DNA from: Kluyvera sp040932435
GTDB lineage: Bacteria; Pseudomonadota; Gammaproteobacteria; Enterobacterales; Enterobacteriaceae
DNA: 64,000 bases
Assembly (NCBI RefSeq): GCF_040932435.1
Contig: NZ_JBFQGA010000008.1
Coordinates: 124,001-188,000, forward strand
Reading direction: 5' to 3'
The notes below the pieces were generated by a model. That model saw only the letters and a program-made list of their open reading frames with translations, ran no database searches and was not told the origin of the DNA. A program made the translations under genes and the position numbers. Shown here in pieces: positions 8,982-17,230 of this stretch. Within the stretch, counting starts at the first letter, position 1, and each line of letters begins with the position of its first letter.

Positions 8982-9701
8982 CTACAACTTACCCAGTTTG
9001 ATGCGCAGGCGCTTGATAGCTTGGCTGTGGAGCTGACTGACGCGCGACTCCCCCACTTCCAATACCGCGCCAATCTCTTTGAGATTCAGCTCTTCTTGGT
9101 AATAAAGGGTGAGCACCAACTTTTCGCGCTCCGGTAAGGCTTCAATGGCCTCCATCACGCGTTCGCGTAGCGAACCTTCCAGCAGTTGATGCAGCGGGTT
9201 TTCGTGTTGATTCTCTTCCGTCACCAGCTCGATACTGTCGCCGTACTCTTCTCGCCACTCATCGTAGGAGAAAAGCTGGCTGTTATTGGTATCCAGCAGC
9301 ACCTGACGGTATTCCTCAATCGCGATCCCCAATCGCTGCGCGACTTCAGTTTCTGTCGCGTTTCGTCCCAGCTCTTGCTCAAGTTGACCCAGTGTTTGCG
9401 CAACTTCACGCGCGTTCCGCCGAACGCTACGCGGCACCCAATCGCGGCTGCGTAGTTCGTCCAGCATCGCCCCACGGATGCGTTGCACTGCGTAAGTGGT
9501 AAATGCCGTTCCTTGCAGAGCGTCATAGCGTTCAACAGCATTCAATAAGCCGATACCGCCCGCCTGGAGCAGATCGTCCAGTTCCACGCTCGCCGGCAAA
9601 CGCACCTGAAGGCGCAGCGCTTCGTGACGCACCAGCGGCACATAGCGTTGCCATAGCGAGTGTTTATCCATTACACCTTCAGCGGTATACATTGAATTCA
9701 C
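8982..9701 (-). CDS. fliA: RNA polymerase sigma factor FliA (sigma-28)
   Basis: FliA directs transcription of late flagellar genes. The 239 residues contain sigma region 2 (LDDLLQAGGIGLLNAVERYD, QRIRGAMLDELR), region 3 (NATETEVAQRLG) and region 4 (LTLYYQEELNLKEIGAVL, ESRVSQLHSQAIKRLR). An upstream-extended frame reaches 9737, but that codon lies inside the sigma-28 promoter at 9728-9754. The GTG at 9701 (NSMYTAEGVMDKHS) gives the E. coli start and length. Sigma-28 promoters recognisable in this window precede fliA itself, fliC and fliD. Confidence 0.97.
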   Translation of the reverse strand: MNSMYTAEGVMDKHSLWQRYVPLVRHEALRLQVRLPASVELDDLLQAGGIGLLNAVERYDALQGTAFTTYAVQRIRGAMLDELRSRDWVPRSVRRNAREVAQTLGQLEQELGRNATETEVAQRLGIAIEEYRQVLLDTNNSQLFSYDEWREEYGDSIELVTEENQHENPLHQLLEGSLRERVMEAIEALPEREKLVLTLYYQEELNLKEIGAVLEVGESRVSQLHSQAIKRLRIKLGKL

Positions 9702-9727
9702 GATAAACAGCCCTGCATTAATATGAG

Positions 9728-9754
9728 TTATCGGCACGATTATCCGTTTCTACA
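9728..9754 (-). promoter_or_regulatory. Sigma-28 promoter of fliA
   Basis: On the minus strand TGTA (9754-9751), 15 bases, then GCCGATAA (9735-9728) matches the sigma-28 consensus (TAAA, 15 bases, GCCGATAA) with a perfect -10. It lies 27 bases before the fliA GTG, so FliA is expected to activate its own gene. Confidence 0.85.
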
Positions 9755-9828
9755 GACATTTTAATCGATGGAACAGTGGGACAAAGAGGGGGTTATTTGC
9801 GGAGTAAGTGAAATTTGCTTAACAAAAA

Positions 9829-9848
9829 ACCCCGCCGAGGCGGGGTTT
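9829..9848 (-). terminator. fliC terminator
   Basis: CCCCGCC, a short GAG loop and GGCGGGG sit between an A-run and TTTGG. On the minus strand the stem is followed by TTTTTTGTT, directly after the fliC stop, making a classic intrinsic terminator. Confidence 0.85.
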
Positions 9849-9865
9849 GGTCAGGTTTAGGGAGA

Positions 9866-11653
9866 TTAGCCCTGCAGCAGAGACAGAACCTGCTGTGGAA
9901 CCTGGTTAGCTTTTGCCAGCACGGAGTTACCAGCCTGCTGAATGATCTGCGCTTTAGACATGTTCGACACTTCGGTCGCATAGTCAGCGTCCTGAATACG
10001 GGACTGCGCTTCAGACAGGTTGGTGGTGGTGTTGTTCAGGTTGGTTACCGCAGAATCCAGACGGTTCTGGATAGCACCCAGAGAAGAACGGAATTTATCG
10101 ATGGAGCTGATAGCTGCATCAAGTGCCGCCAGCGGATCTTTAGTTACGGTCCCTTCGCTTGTTGACTCTGTAGTCAACGTACCATTAGCACTAACGTAAA
10201 CTTCAGCACCAACTTTTGGTGCGTATTTACCGGTACCTGTTCCAGAATCAACGGTCACCTTACCATTATTCGCATCAATAGAGTATTTTGTGGTGTATGA
10301 ACCAACAGTAGTCATTTCACCATCAGAATCGGTGTATGTTGCCGTTGCGGCGCCAAGTGCCGCGCCACCTGAAGTTTTTGCACTTGCAGTACCATCACCT
10401 GCAGCAAACACTGCCTGATAAGACTGAACACCTGATTTGTATGTAATAGTAGCTGCGGTATCGCCATCAACTGCAGTGGCAGCTGCTTGCTTAGCCGTTG
10501 CGACTTTATTCAGAACAGTTTCTTTGCTAGCCGTATCAGTGAAAGATACGCCGGCATTAGCAGTCGCAGCAGCCGCGTCAGCACCTGTTTTGAAGTTATA
10601 AGTTGTGCCCCCCATAGTAACGGATGCGGTTTTATCAAAGCCAATGGACTGACCATCCCCTGCTTTTTTGAACAAACCATCAAGAGTTGCTGCAGTTGCG
10701 CCGCCAGCATCGTTCGTTGTCAGGTTACCATCAGTAGTCAGGAATGCATCCTGGCCTCCGATAGTGATTTTACCATTTGCATCAACATCAAAGTTAACTT
10801 CACCGCTTGCCGCTTTATAAACACCATTCGACGTTTGACCCGCCGGCGGAAGCAGCGTGCTTGCGACTGTGCCAGCAAGCGCAGAAGTGTTGTTTGAAGC
10901 GTTAGTGAACGAGAAGTTACCTGCTGCTGCATTATATGTATAAGTAGTTTTAGTTTGTGCGGCATCGGCAGCGATAGTGACGGTATCGCCATCCTTAAGC
11001 TGGCTAAGCGCTTGAGATGCTGTTAACGCATTGTTTGTCGTAGTGATGGTATTAGTCGCAGCATCCATCTTAGCGGCAGTTAAATCACTAATTGTTGCAG
11101 CTTTATTGGCAATAGTACCTGTACCATTCACATTAAAACCGTTTAGACCCAATGTATCAGAGTCAATTTTCTTCAGGTCAATAGAGATAGTCTGCCCATC
11201 GTTTGCACCAACCTGAATTTTCATGGTGCCGTCTTTTGCCAGTACGTTCACGCCGTTGAACTGAGTCTGACCGGATACACGGTCAATTTCAGACAGGCGG
11301 GATTTGATTTCGTCCTGGATAGAAGACAGATCAGAATCGGAGTTAGTACCGGTCGTTGCCTGAACGGTCAGTTCACGAACACGCTGTAAGTTGTTGTTGA
11401 TTTCAGACAGTGCACCTTCAGTGGTCTGCGCCAGAGAGATACCGTCGTTAGCGTTACGAGCCGCCTGAGTCAGACCTTTGATGTTGGAGGTAAAACGGTT
11501 GGCAATCGCCTGACCCGCTGCGTCATCCTTCGCGCTGTTGATACGCAAGCCAGAAGACAGACGCTCGATAGAACTGGACAGAGCAGACTGGTTCTTGTTG
11601 ATGTTGTTCTGAGTGATCAGCGAGAGGCTGTTGGTATTAATGACTTGTGCCAT
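9866..11653 (-). CDS. fliC: Flagellin FliC
   Basis: Flagellin is the filament subunit. At 595 residues it is longer than the 498 of E. coli K-12. The conserved D0/D1 termini are intact: it starts MAQVINTNSLSLITQNNINK, with LSSGLRINSAKDDAAGQAIA and a QRVRELTVQA stretch near residue 95, and ends AKANQVPQQVLSLLQG. Between about residues 165 and 505 is a Thr/Ala/Gly/Asp-rich surface domain that will set the H antigen. No flagellin methylase (fliB) gene is adjacent. It is transcribed from the sigma-28 promoter at 11730-11756 and divergent from fliD. Confidence 0.97.
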   Translation of the reverse strand: MAQVINTNSLSLITQNNINKNQSALSSSIERLSSGLRINSAKDDAAGQAIANRFTSNIKGLTQAARNANDGISLAQTTEGALSEINNNLQRVRELTVQATTGTNSDSDLSSIQDEIKSRLSEIDRVSGQTQFNGVNVLAKDGTMKIQVGANDGQTISIDLKKIDSDTLGLNGFNVNGTGTIANKAATISDLTAAKMDAATNTITTTNNALTASQALSQLKDGDTVTIAADAAQTKTTYTYNAAAGNFSFTNASNNTSALAGTVASTLLPPAGQTSNGVYKAASGEVNFDVDANGKITIGGQDAFLTTDGNLTTNDAGGATAATLDGLFKKAGDGQSIGFDKTASVTMGGTTYNFKTGADAAAATANAGVSFTDTASKETVLNKVATAKQAAATAVDGDTAATITYKSGVQSYQAVFAAGDGTASAKTSGGAALGAATATYTDSDGEMTTVGSYTTKYSIDANNGKVTVDSGTGTGKYAPKVGAEVYVSANGTLTTESTSEGTVTKDPLAALDAAISSIDKFRSSLGAIQNRLDSAVTNLNNTTTNLSEAQSRIQDADYATEVSNMSKAQIIQQAGNSVLAKANQVPQQVLSLLQG

Positions 11654-11729
11654 GATTCGTTATCCTATATTTCAAGTCGTTGATTACGTATTGGGTTTTC
11701 ACCCGTCGGCTCAATCGCCGTCAAACTTG

Positions 11730-11756
11730 TTATCGTCTGCCGCAAAACAACCTTTA
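11730..11756 (-). promoter_or_regulatory. Sigma-28 promoter of fliC
   Basis: On the minus strand TAAA (11756-11753), 15 bases, then GACGATAA (11737-11730). This matches the sigma-28 consensus with the GACGATAA variant known at E. coli fliC. It lies about 77 bases before the fliC start. Confidence 0.92.
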
Positions 11757-11848
11757 GAATTTTTTTTAGTATTCCCGAATTTTTTTAGCCGCCGAATTAC
11801 TCTTTCCTGTGCCCCTTATTCCTGCCATTAAAAAAAAGCGATTAAGGG

Positions 11849-11875
11849 TAAACTTTGTCTAATTCAGGCCGATAA
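11849..11875 (+). promoter_or_regulatory. Sigma-28 promoter of fliDST
   Basis: TAAA (11849-11852), exactly 15 bases, then GCCGATAA (11868-11875) is a perfect match to the sigma-28 consensus. It lies 42 bases before the fliD ATG and drives fliD-fliS-fliT away from fliC. Confidence 0.93.
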
Positions 11876-11917
11876 CCCAGATATTCGTTTTACGTGTCGA
11901 CATATTAAGGAATAAAA

Positions 11918-13318
11918 ATGGCAAGCATTTCTTCATTGGGGATCGGATCGGGCCTGAAGCTTGGCGACATTCTTGACAGTCTTACCGCAGCAGAAAAAGC
12001 CACGCTGACACCTATTACAAAGCAGCAGACGTCTTACACCGCCAAGCTCAGCGGCTACGGCACCATGAAAAGTGCTCTGGAAGCGTTCCAGACCGCCAAT
12101 ACCGCGCTGGGCAAAGCCGATCTGTTTACAGCCACCACCACTACCAGCAGCAGCACCGCATTTAGCGCCACCACCACCGGCAGCGCGATTGCGGGGAAAT
12201 ACACTATTGCTATTACCCAGTTGGCACAGGCGCAGACTCTGACATCGAACACCACTCGTTCTGACAGTAAAGCCGCCATCGCCACCAGCGACAGCGTCCT
12301 GACCATTCAGCAAGGCGGCGATAAAAAGCCGGTGACCATCGATATCAGCGCGGCAAATTCTTCATTAGCCGGTATTCGCGACGCCATCAACAACGCCAAA
12401 GCGGGCGTCAGTGCCAGCATCATTAACGTTGGCAACGGCGAGTACCGTCTGTCCATTACCTCTAATGACACCGGTAAAGATAACGCGATGACGCTGAGCG
12501 TCAGCGGTGACAGCGCCCTACAGAGCTTTATGGGCTACGACGGTACCAGCAGCGGTATGAAAGAGAGCGTCAAGGCACAAAATGCTGAACTGACCGTCAA
12601 CAACGTGGCAATTGAAAACAGCAGCAACACCATCAGCGATGCGCTGGAAGATATCACGCTGAACCTGAACGATGTCACTAGTGGTAACCAAACGCTGACC
12701 ATTACCCAAGACAACACGAAAGCAAAGGACGCGGTTAAGGCTTGGGTAACAGCCTATAACGCGCTGCAGGACACCTTCAGCAGCCTAACCAAATACACCG
12801 CCGTTGATCCAGGCGCCGACGCGCAAAGTTCTAATAACGGCGCGCTGATTGGTGACTCCACGCTGCGTACTATCCAGACTCAGTTGAAAAGTATGCTGAG
12901 CAATACGCTTAGTTCATCGTCTTATAAAACGCTGGCACAAATTGGGGTTACCAGTGACCCGAGTACCGGTCAGCTCGAAATCGATGACGACAAACTGGCC
13001 GCTGCGTTGAAAAAAGACTCTGCTGGCGTCGGTACTCTTATCGTCGGCGACGGTAAAAAAACCGGGATCACCACCACCATCGGCAGCAACCTGACCAGCT
13101 GGCTCTCGAGTACTGGGATTATTCAAGCAGCTAAAGATGGCGTCAGCAAAACGCTGAATAAACTGACCAAAGACTACAACGCTGCCAGCGATATTATCGA
13201 TGCCAAAGTGGCGCGCTATAAAGCACAGTTTACCCAGTTGGACGTTCTGATGTCTTCGCTGAACAACACCAGCAGCTACTTAACCCAGCAGTTCGAATCC
13301 ACCAACAGTTCTAAGTAA
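11918..13318 (+). CDS. fliD: Flagellar filament cap protein FliD
   Basis: FliD forms the cap that folds flagellin at the filament tip. The 466-residue product has the FliD_N start (MASISSLGIGSGLKLGDILDSL), repeated Thr/Ser/Ala-rich segments and the FliD_C coiled-coil end (LNKLTKDYNAASDIIDAKVARYKAQF). Length is close to that of E. coli FliD. It is first in the fliDST operon behind a perfect sigma-28 promoter. Confidence 0.96.
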   Translation: MASISSLGIGSGLKLGDILDSLTAAEKATLTPITKQQTSYTAKLSGYGTMKSALEAFQTANTALGKADLFTATTTTSSSTAFSATTTGSAIAGKYTIAITQLAQAQTLTSNTTRSDSKAAIATSDSVLTIQQGGDKKPVTIDISAANSSLAGIRDAINNAKAGVSASIINVGNGEYRLSITSNDTGKDNAMTLSVSGDSALQSFMGYDGTSSGMKESVKAQNAELTVNNVAIENSSNTISDALEDITLNLNDVTSGNQTLTITQDNTKAKDAVKAWVTAYNALQDTFSSLTKYTAVDPGADAQSSNNGALIGDSTLRTIQTQLKSMLSNTLSSSSYKTLAQIGVTSDPSTGQLEIDDDKLAAALKKDSAGVGTLIVGDGKKTGITTTIGSNLTSWLSSTGIIQAAKDGVSKTLNKLTKDYNAASDIIDAKVARYKAQFTQLDVLMSSLNNTSSYLTQQFESTNSSK

Positions 13319-13341
13319 TCATCACTATCGGGAGAGACAGT

Positions 13342-13752
13342 ATGTACGGGGCAAAAGGTTCACAGGCCTACGCACAGATTGGAGTAGAAAGCGCGGTAAT
13401 GAGCGCCAGCCAGCAACAGCTTGTCACCATGCTGTTTGATGGCGCGCTCAGCGCGTTGATTCGTGCCCGCCTGTTTATGCAAGACGGCAATCTGCAGGGG
13501 AAAGGTCTTTCTCTGTCGAAAGCCATTAATATCATCGAGAACGGTTTGAAGGTTGGCCTTGATGAAGACAGCAAGGATGAGCTGACACAAAACATGTTGG
13601 CGCTCTACGCCTATATGGTCAGGCGTCTGCTGCAGGCCAATTTACGCAATGATAGTAGCGCGGTTGAAGAGGTCGAAGGCCTTATGCGCAATATCGCCGA
13701 TGCCTGGAAGGAATCCTTACTTTCGCCTAATTTGATTCAGGACGCCGTCTAA
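13342..13752 (+). CDS. fliS: Flagellin chaperone FliS
   Basis: FliS binds the flagellin C-terminus and prevents polymerisation in the cytoplasm before export. The 136-residue helical protein has the family hallmarks (MYGAKGSQAYAQIGVESAVM; QQLVTMLFDGALSALIRAR). GGGAGAGA precedes the start. Its last base is shared with the start of fliT. Confidence 0.96.
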   Translation: MYGAKGSQAYAQIGVESAVMSASQQQLVTMLFDGALSALIRARLFMQDGNLQGKGLSLSKAINIIENGLKVGLDEDSKDELTQNMLALYAYMVRRLLQANLRNDSSAVEEVEGLMRNIADAWKESLLSPNLIQDAV

Positions 13753-14126
13753 TGAGCCACGCACCGCATCTTTACCTGTCGTACCAACAGCTGGTTGAAA
13801 AAAGCAATATGATGCTGCGACTCGCCACGGAGGGATTGTGGGATGAACTGATTGCCAGTGAGATGGACTACGTTAATGCGGTGCAGAAGATTGCTCAATT
13901 AACCCAAGACAGTCAGCCCAACGACCCGATTCAGGAACAGCTTCGTCCGCTGCTGCGTACCGTGCTGGATAATGAAAATACCGTCAAGCGTCTGCTGCAA
14001 GCGCGAATGGACGAACTGGCTAAACTGGTCAGCCAATCCTCGATTCAAAAATCGGTGATGAACACCTATGCCAATCAAGGTGGATTTGTACTGGTACCGC
14101 AGGATAATGTCGACCATAACCATTAA
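13752..14126 (+). CDS. fliT: Flagellar export chaperone FliT
   Basis: FliT is the export chaperone of FliD and an inhibitor of FlhDC in Salmonella. The 124-residue helical product starts MSHAPHLYLSYQQLVEKS and keeps the family pattern VLDNENTVKRLLQARMDEL. It begins at the last base of the fliS stop, so translation is coupled. Confidence 0.94.
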   Translation: MSHAPHLYLSYQQLVEKSNMMLRLATEGLWDELIASEMDYVNAVQKIAQLTQDSQPNDPIQEQLRPLLRTVLDNENTVKRLLQARMDELAKLVSQSSIQKSVMNTYANQGGFVLVPQDNVDHNH

Positions 14127-14133
14127 AGTGGTA

Positions 14134-14160
14134 CGCTCCGGCCAACTGCGCGCCGGAGCG
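14134..14160. terminator. Hairpin between convergent fliT and yedD
   Basis: Nine-base perfect arms CGCTCCGGC (14134-14142) and GCCGGAGCG (14152-14160) sit midway between convergent genes. No strong T-run follows on either strand, so termination is inferred mainly from position. Confidence 0.5.
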
Positions 14161-14169
14161 ACATCACGA

Positions 14170-14583
14170 TTATGGCAGTACCGAGGCTAACGGCGTTTTC
14201 GCCAGCGCCGCCGCGCATTCAACCGTTGGACGCTCAACACGATGCAGCGTCATTCCATCATACTTCAGCGTAGCGCCATCGCGCTCGACGGCGTAAACGT
14301 CCAGATTTTGGGTCACGTTATACACGTCTTTATCGCGCAGAGTCAGCTTACCAGGTAGTGCAATCACCCGCTGCCACTGTCGACAATCGAGGGTATCGCC
14401 CGCACGCGTGACAATCAGGCTGCCAATCACCTCTGGACTCACCAGCGCACGCTGCGGTCCCATCGTCTGCCAGTAACCGGTCAGCCCTTCTGGGGCCGGT
14501 GCCTTCACCACGGTTGAGTAGTCATCAATCCGCGCACAACCTGCCAGCGTCAGCAACGCCACCACAATGGCTAATTTCTTCAT
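14170..14583 (-). CDS. yedD: Lipoprotein YedD
   Basis: This 137-residue lipoprotein of unknown function has a signal peptide ending in the lipobox LAGC (Cys16). The body matches E. coli YedD (GYWQTMGPQRALVSPE, DTLDCRQWQRVIALPGKLTL, RPTVECAAALAKTPL). Two conserved cysteines outside the lipobox could form a disulfide. In E. coli amyA lies between fliT and yedD; here it is absent and the genes are convergent neighbours. Confidence 0.92.
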   Translation of the reverse strand: MKKLAIVVALLTLAGCARIDDYSTVVKAPAPEGLTGYWQTMGPQRALVSPEVIGSLIVTRAGDTLDCRQWQRVIALPGKLTLRDKDVYNVTQNLDVYAVERDGATLKYDGMTLHRVERPTVECAAALAKTPLASVLP

Positions 14584-14662
14584 TATTCATCCTGTTTCGG
14601 GAGAAAAAAACAGAAACATTATAGCGTTAAATATCTTACCGTTTCACAGTAAATGACAGGCA

Positions 14663-14688
14663 ATAAAAAAGGCCGCCTTAGCGACCTT
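14663..14688 (-). terminator. Intrinsic terminator overlapping the end of the 81-residue orphan gene
   Basis: On the minus strand AAGGTCGC, loop TAAG, GCGGCCTT, then TTTT (8-base-pair stem with one wobble). The upstream gene's stop codon TAA lies in the hairpin loop. Confidence 0.8.
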
Positions 14689-14923
14689 CTTGTTTGTTTC
14701 GATTGAATGCATCAAGCCAATCGTACTTTGTGAGGGTTCCGACTTCCTTTTCCCCCTCTTCAAGCTTGGTGATTAACCTTCGCTTATTAATCCCTTCCTG
14801 GTTAAAAAAATAAGGCGTCAGCCTTTTAGCGAGGGATGCATACATTGCCAAAGCGACCTCTTCGCCCGCCGTCGGCCCATATTTATCGAACTCATTCTTT
14901 ATGTCTTGGAAATCCTGGTTCAC
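14678..14923 (-). CDS. Small hypothetical protein (81 residues)
   Basis: I do not recognise this family. The GTG at 14923 follows GGAGGAGGG, a very strong ribosome site, and begins NQDFQDIKNEFDKYGPTAGEE. The protein is soluble, charged and mostly helical (YASLAKRLTPYFFNQEGINKRR; WLDAFNRNKQEGR), without signal peptide or cysteines. Its stop codon lies in the loop of an intrinsic terminator, so the gene has its own tight 3' end. It sits between yedD and fliE, a variable site that carries other accessory genes in E. coli. A longer frame to a TTG at 14944 would read through the ribosome site. Confidence 0.65.
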   Translation of the reverse strand: MNQDFQDIKNEFDKYGPTAGEEVALAMYASLAKRLTPYFFNQEGINKRRLITKLEEGEKEVGTLTKYDWLDAFNRNKQEGR

Positions 14924-15033
14924 ACACCCTCCTCCACCAAGCAAGTGAAATCAGTATGATGTAGCGGACCCAAGTTTTCCACTAGCCATGCCGTTCGACT
15001 GGACAGAATCTGTAACGGCTCGCGTAAAACGGG

Positions 15034-15345
15034 TTAGACCTGCATCCCCATGACTTCTTGATAGGCACTCACCAGCTTGTTGCGCACCTGGATACCCATC
15101 TGCAGCGACACCGATCCTTTTTGCAGGTCGGTCATCACATCGTTTAACGCAATGCCCGGTTCCCCCAGCGAAAACTTCTCCGCCTGCGTTCTGGCGCTGG
15201 TTTGTATCTCACTCACGCGATCCAATGCCGCATGCAGTTGCCCGGCAAAGCTTATCGTCGGCTGCGTATCCACGCTCTGATTACGCGCCATTGATGCCGT
15301 CGCTTGCAGTTGCGACAAGACGCCCTCAATACCCTGAATCGCCAT
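15034..15345 (-). CDS. fliE: Flagellar hook-basal body protein FliE
   Basis: FliE links the MS ring to the rod and is the first substrate of the flagellar export apparatus. The 103-residue protein has the conserved C-terminal half (LNDVMTDLQKGSVSLQMGIQVRNKLVSAYQEVMGMQV, split over residues 66-103). As in E. coli it is divergent from fliF; the 214 bases between them hold both promoters. Confidence 0.96.
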   Translation of the reverse strand: MAIQGIEGVLSQLQATASMARNQSVDTQPTISFAGQLHAALDRVSEIQTSARTQAEKFSLGEPGIALNDVMTDLQKGSVSLQMGIQVRNKLVSAYQEVMGMQV

Positions 15346-15559
15346 CTTGACTCCCAGATTGATTTAACCTGCGAACGAGCTTAGCAGTTTGTCAATAAGA
15401 TAAAGGCGCTAAATAGCGCTATAAAAATGGGTTATTTGGCCCATCAAAAATTACAAAGCGTCAAATAATGGCATGGCTGTCTTTATGTGTTCTGACCTGG
15501 GAGTCTGCTTTGTTTTCGTTCATGTTTAACGCCATCGATCAGAATCAACGAGGTGCGCA

Positions 15560-17230
15560 ATGAGCGCCAGTGCTACGGCCACACAAAATAAAACCCTTGA
15601 ATGGGTCAATCGCCTGCGCGCCAATCCAAAAATTCCGCTCATGGTGGCGAGCGCCGCCGCGGTAGCCATCCTCGTGGCGATGGTTCTGTGGGCTAAATCC
15701 CCGGACTATCGCACGTTGTTTAGCAATCTCTCCGACCAAGACGGCGGCGCGATTGTCACGCAACTAACTCAGATGAACATTCCCTACCGTTTCGCCGATA
15801 ACGGCGGCGCGCTGGAAGTCCCTGCGGATAAAGTTCACGAACTGCGCCTGCGCTTGGCTCAACTGGGTCTGCCGAAAGGCGGCACCGTGGGCTTTGAACT
15901 GTTAGATCAGGAAAAATTTGGCATCAGCCAGTTCAGCGAGCAGGTGAACTATCAGCGTGCGTTGGAAGGTGAACTGTCGCGCACCATTGAAACCCTCGGT
16001 CCGGTCAAAAGTGCACGCGTGCACTTAGCGATGCCAAAACCGTCGCTGTTTGTTCGCGAGCAAAAATCGCCGTCGGCCTCTATTACCGTCAACCTTGAAC
16101 CAGGTCGCGCGCTCGATGAAGGGCAAATTTCCGCCGTGGTGCATCTGGTCTCCAGCGCCGTCGCGGGTCTGCCGCCGGGTAACGTCACCTTGGTCGATCA
16201 GGGCGGACATCTGCTGACCCAGTCCAATACCAACGCCCGCGACCTCAACGATGCGCAGCTAAAATACACCGCCGACGTTGAAGCCCGCGTTCAGCGCCGT
16301 ATTGAAGCCATTCTGGGGCCGATTGTCGGCAATGCTAACGTTCATGCGCAGGTCACCGCGCAGGTCAACTTTGATAATAAAGAACAGACCGACGAGCAGT
16401 ACCGTCCGAACGGCGATGCCACCCAGGCAGCAATTCGTTCGCGTCAGGTCAGCGAGAGCGACCAGAGCGGCAGCCCATATCCGGGCGGCGTACCTGGCGC
16501 ATTATCAAACACCCCGGCACCGGCACCGTCGGCACCGATTGCCACGCCACCGGCGAATCAAGCAGCAAACGGTCAGAACAACACCGCGCGAACCACGACG
16601 ACTACAGGTCCACGCAACAGCCAGCGCAGCGAAACCAGCAACTACGAAGTTGATCGCACCATCATGCACACCAAAAAGAACGTCGGCGATGTCCAGCGTC
16701 TTTCGGTCGCCGTGGTGGTCAACTATCGCAATCTGCCGGACGGTAAACCGCTGCCGTTGACCAACGACCAGATGAAGCAGATTGAAGATTTGACCCGCGA
16801 AGCGATGGGCTTCTCCACAACTCGTGGCGATACCTTGAACGTGGTCAACTCGCCATTCAACGAAAGCGATGATATCGGCGGCGAGCTGCCGTTCTGGAAA
16901 CAACAGGCGTTTATCGACCAGTTGATGTCCGCAGGCCGTTGGTTACTGATCCTTATCGTGGCGTGGCTGCTGTGGCGTAAAGCTATCAAGCCGCAGTTGG
17001 CGCGCCGTGAGCAAATTGCTCAGGCGGCAGTCGAGCAGAACAAAGCACAGCAGGAAATTCAGGAAGCCGTTGAGGTACGCCTGAGTAAAGATGAACAGAC
17101 ACAGCAACGCCGTGCCAACCAGCGTCTTGGCGCTGAAGTCATGAGCCAGCGTATCCGTGAGATGTCTGATAACGATCCGCGCGTCGTGGCGCTGGTCATT
17201 CGCCAATGGATGAATAACGATCATGAGTAA
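15560..17230 (+). CDS. fliF: Flagellar MS-ring protein FliF
   Basis: FliF forms the membrane-embedded MS ring that houses the export gate. The 556 residues have an N-terminal membrane segment (about 28-47), YscJ/FliF ring domains (LFSNLSDQDGGAIVTQL; GFELLDQEKFGISQFSEQV), a Pro/Ala-rich periplasmic linker near residues 310-350, a second membrane helix near 456-473 (WLLILIVAWLLWR), and the cytoplasmic FliG-binding tail. GAGGTGCGCA precedes the ATG. It overlaps fliG by 8 bases and opens the fliF-R operon. Confidence 0.97.
   Translation: MSASATATQNKTLEWVNRLRANPKIPLMVASAAAVAILVAMVLWAKSPDYRTLFSNLSDQDGGAIVTQLTQMNIPYRFADNGGALEVPADKVHELRLRLAQLGLPKGGTVGFELLDQEKFGISQFSEQVNYQRALEGELSRTIETLGPVKSARVHLAMPKPSLFVREQKSPSASITVNLEPGRALDEGQISAVVHLVSSAVAGLPPGNVTLVDQGGHLLTQSNTNARDLNDAQLKYTADVEARVQRRIEAILGPIVGNANVHAQVTAQVNFDNKEQTDEQYRPNGDATQAAIRSRQVSESDQSGSPYPGGVPGALSNTPAPAPSAPIATPPANQAANGQNNTARTTTTTGPRNSQRSETSNYEVDRTIMHTKKNVGDVQRLSVAVVVNYRNLPDGKPLPLTNDQMKQIEDLTREAMGFSTTRGDTLNVVNSPFNESDDIGGELPFWKQQAFIDQLMSAGRWLLILIVAWLLWRKAIKPQLARREQIAQAAVEQNKAQQEIQEAVEVRLSKDEQTQQRRANQRLGAEVMSQRIREMSDNDPRVVALVIRQWMNNDHE

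Noticed and set aside
10138..11030. Repeats or a CRISPR-like pattern in the flagellin central region
   Set aside because: The repetition is low-complexity Thr/Ala/Gly codon use in the fliC variable domain; there are no regular direct repeats with spacers, and no CRISPR array was seen anywhere in the window.
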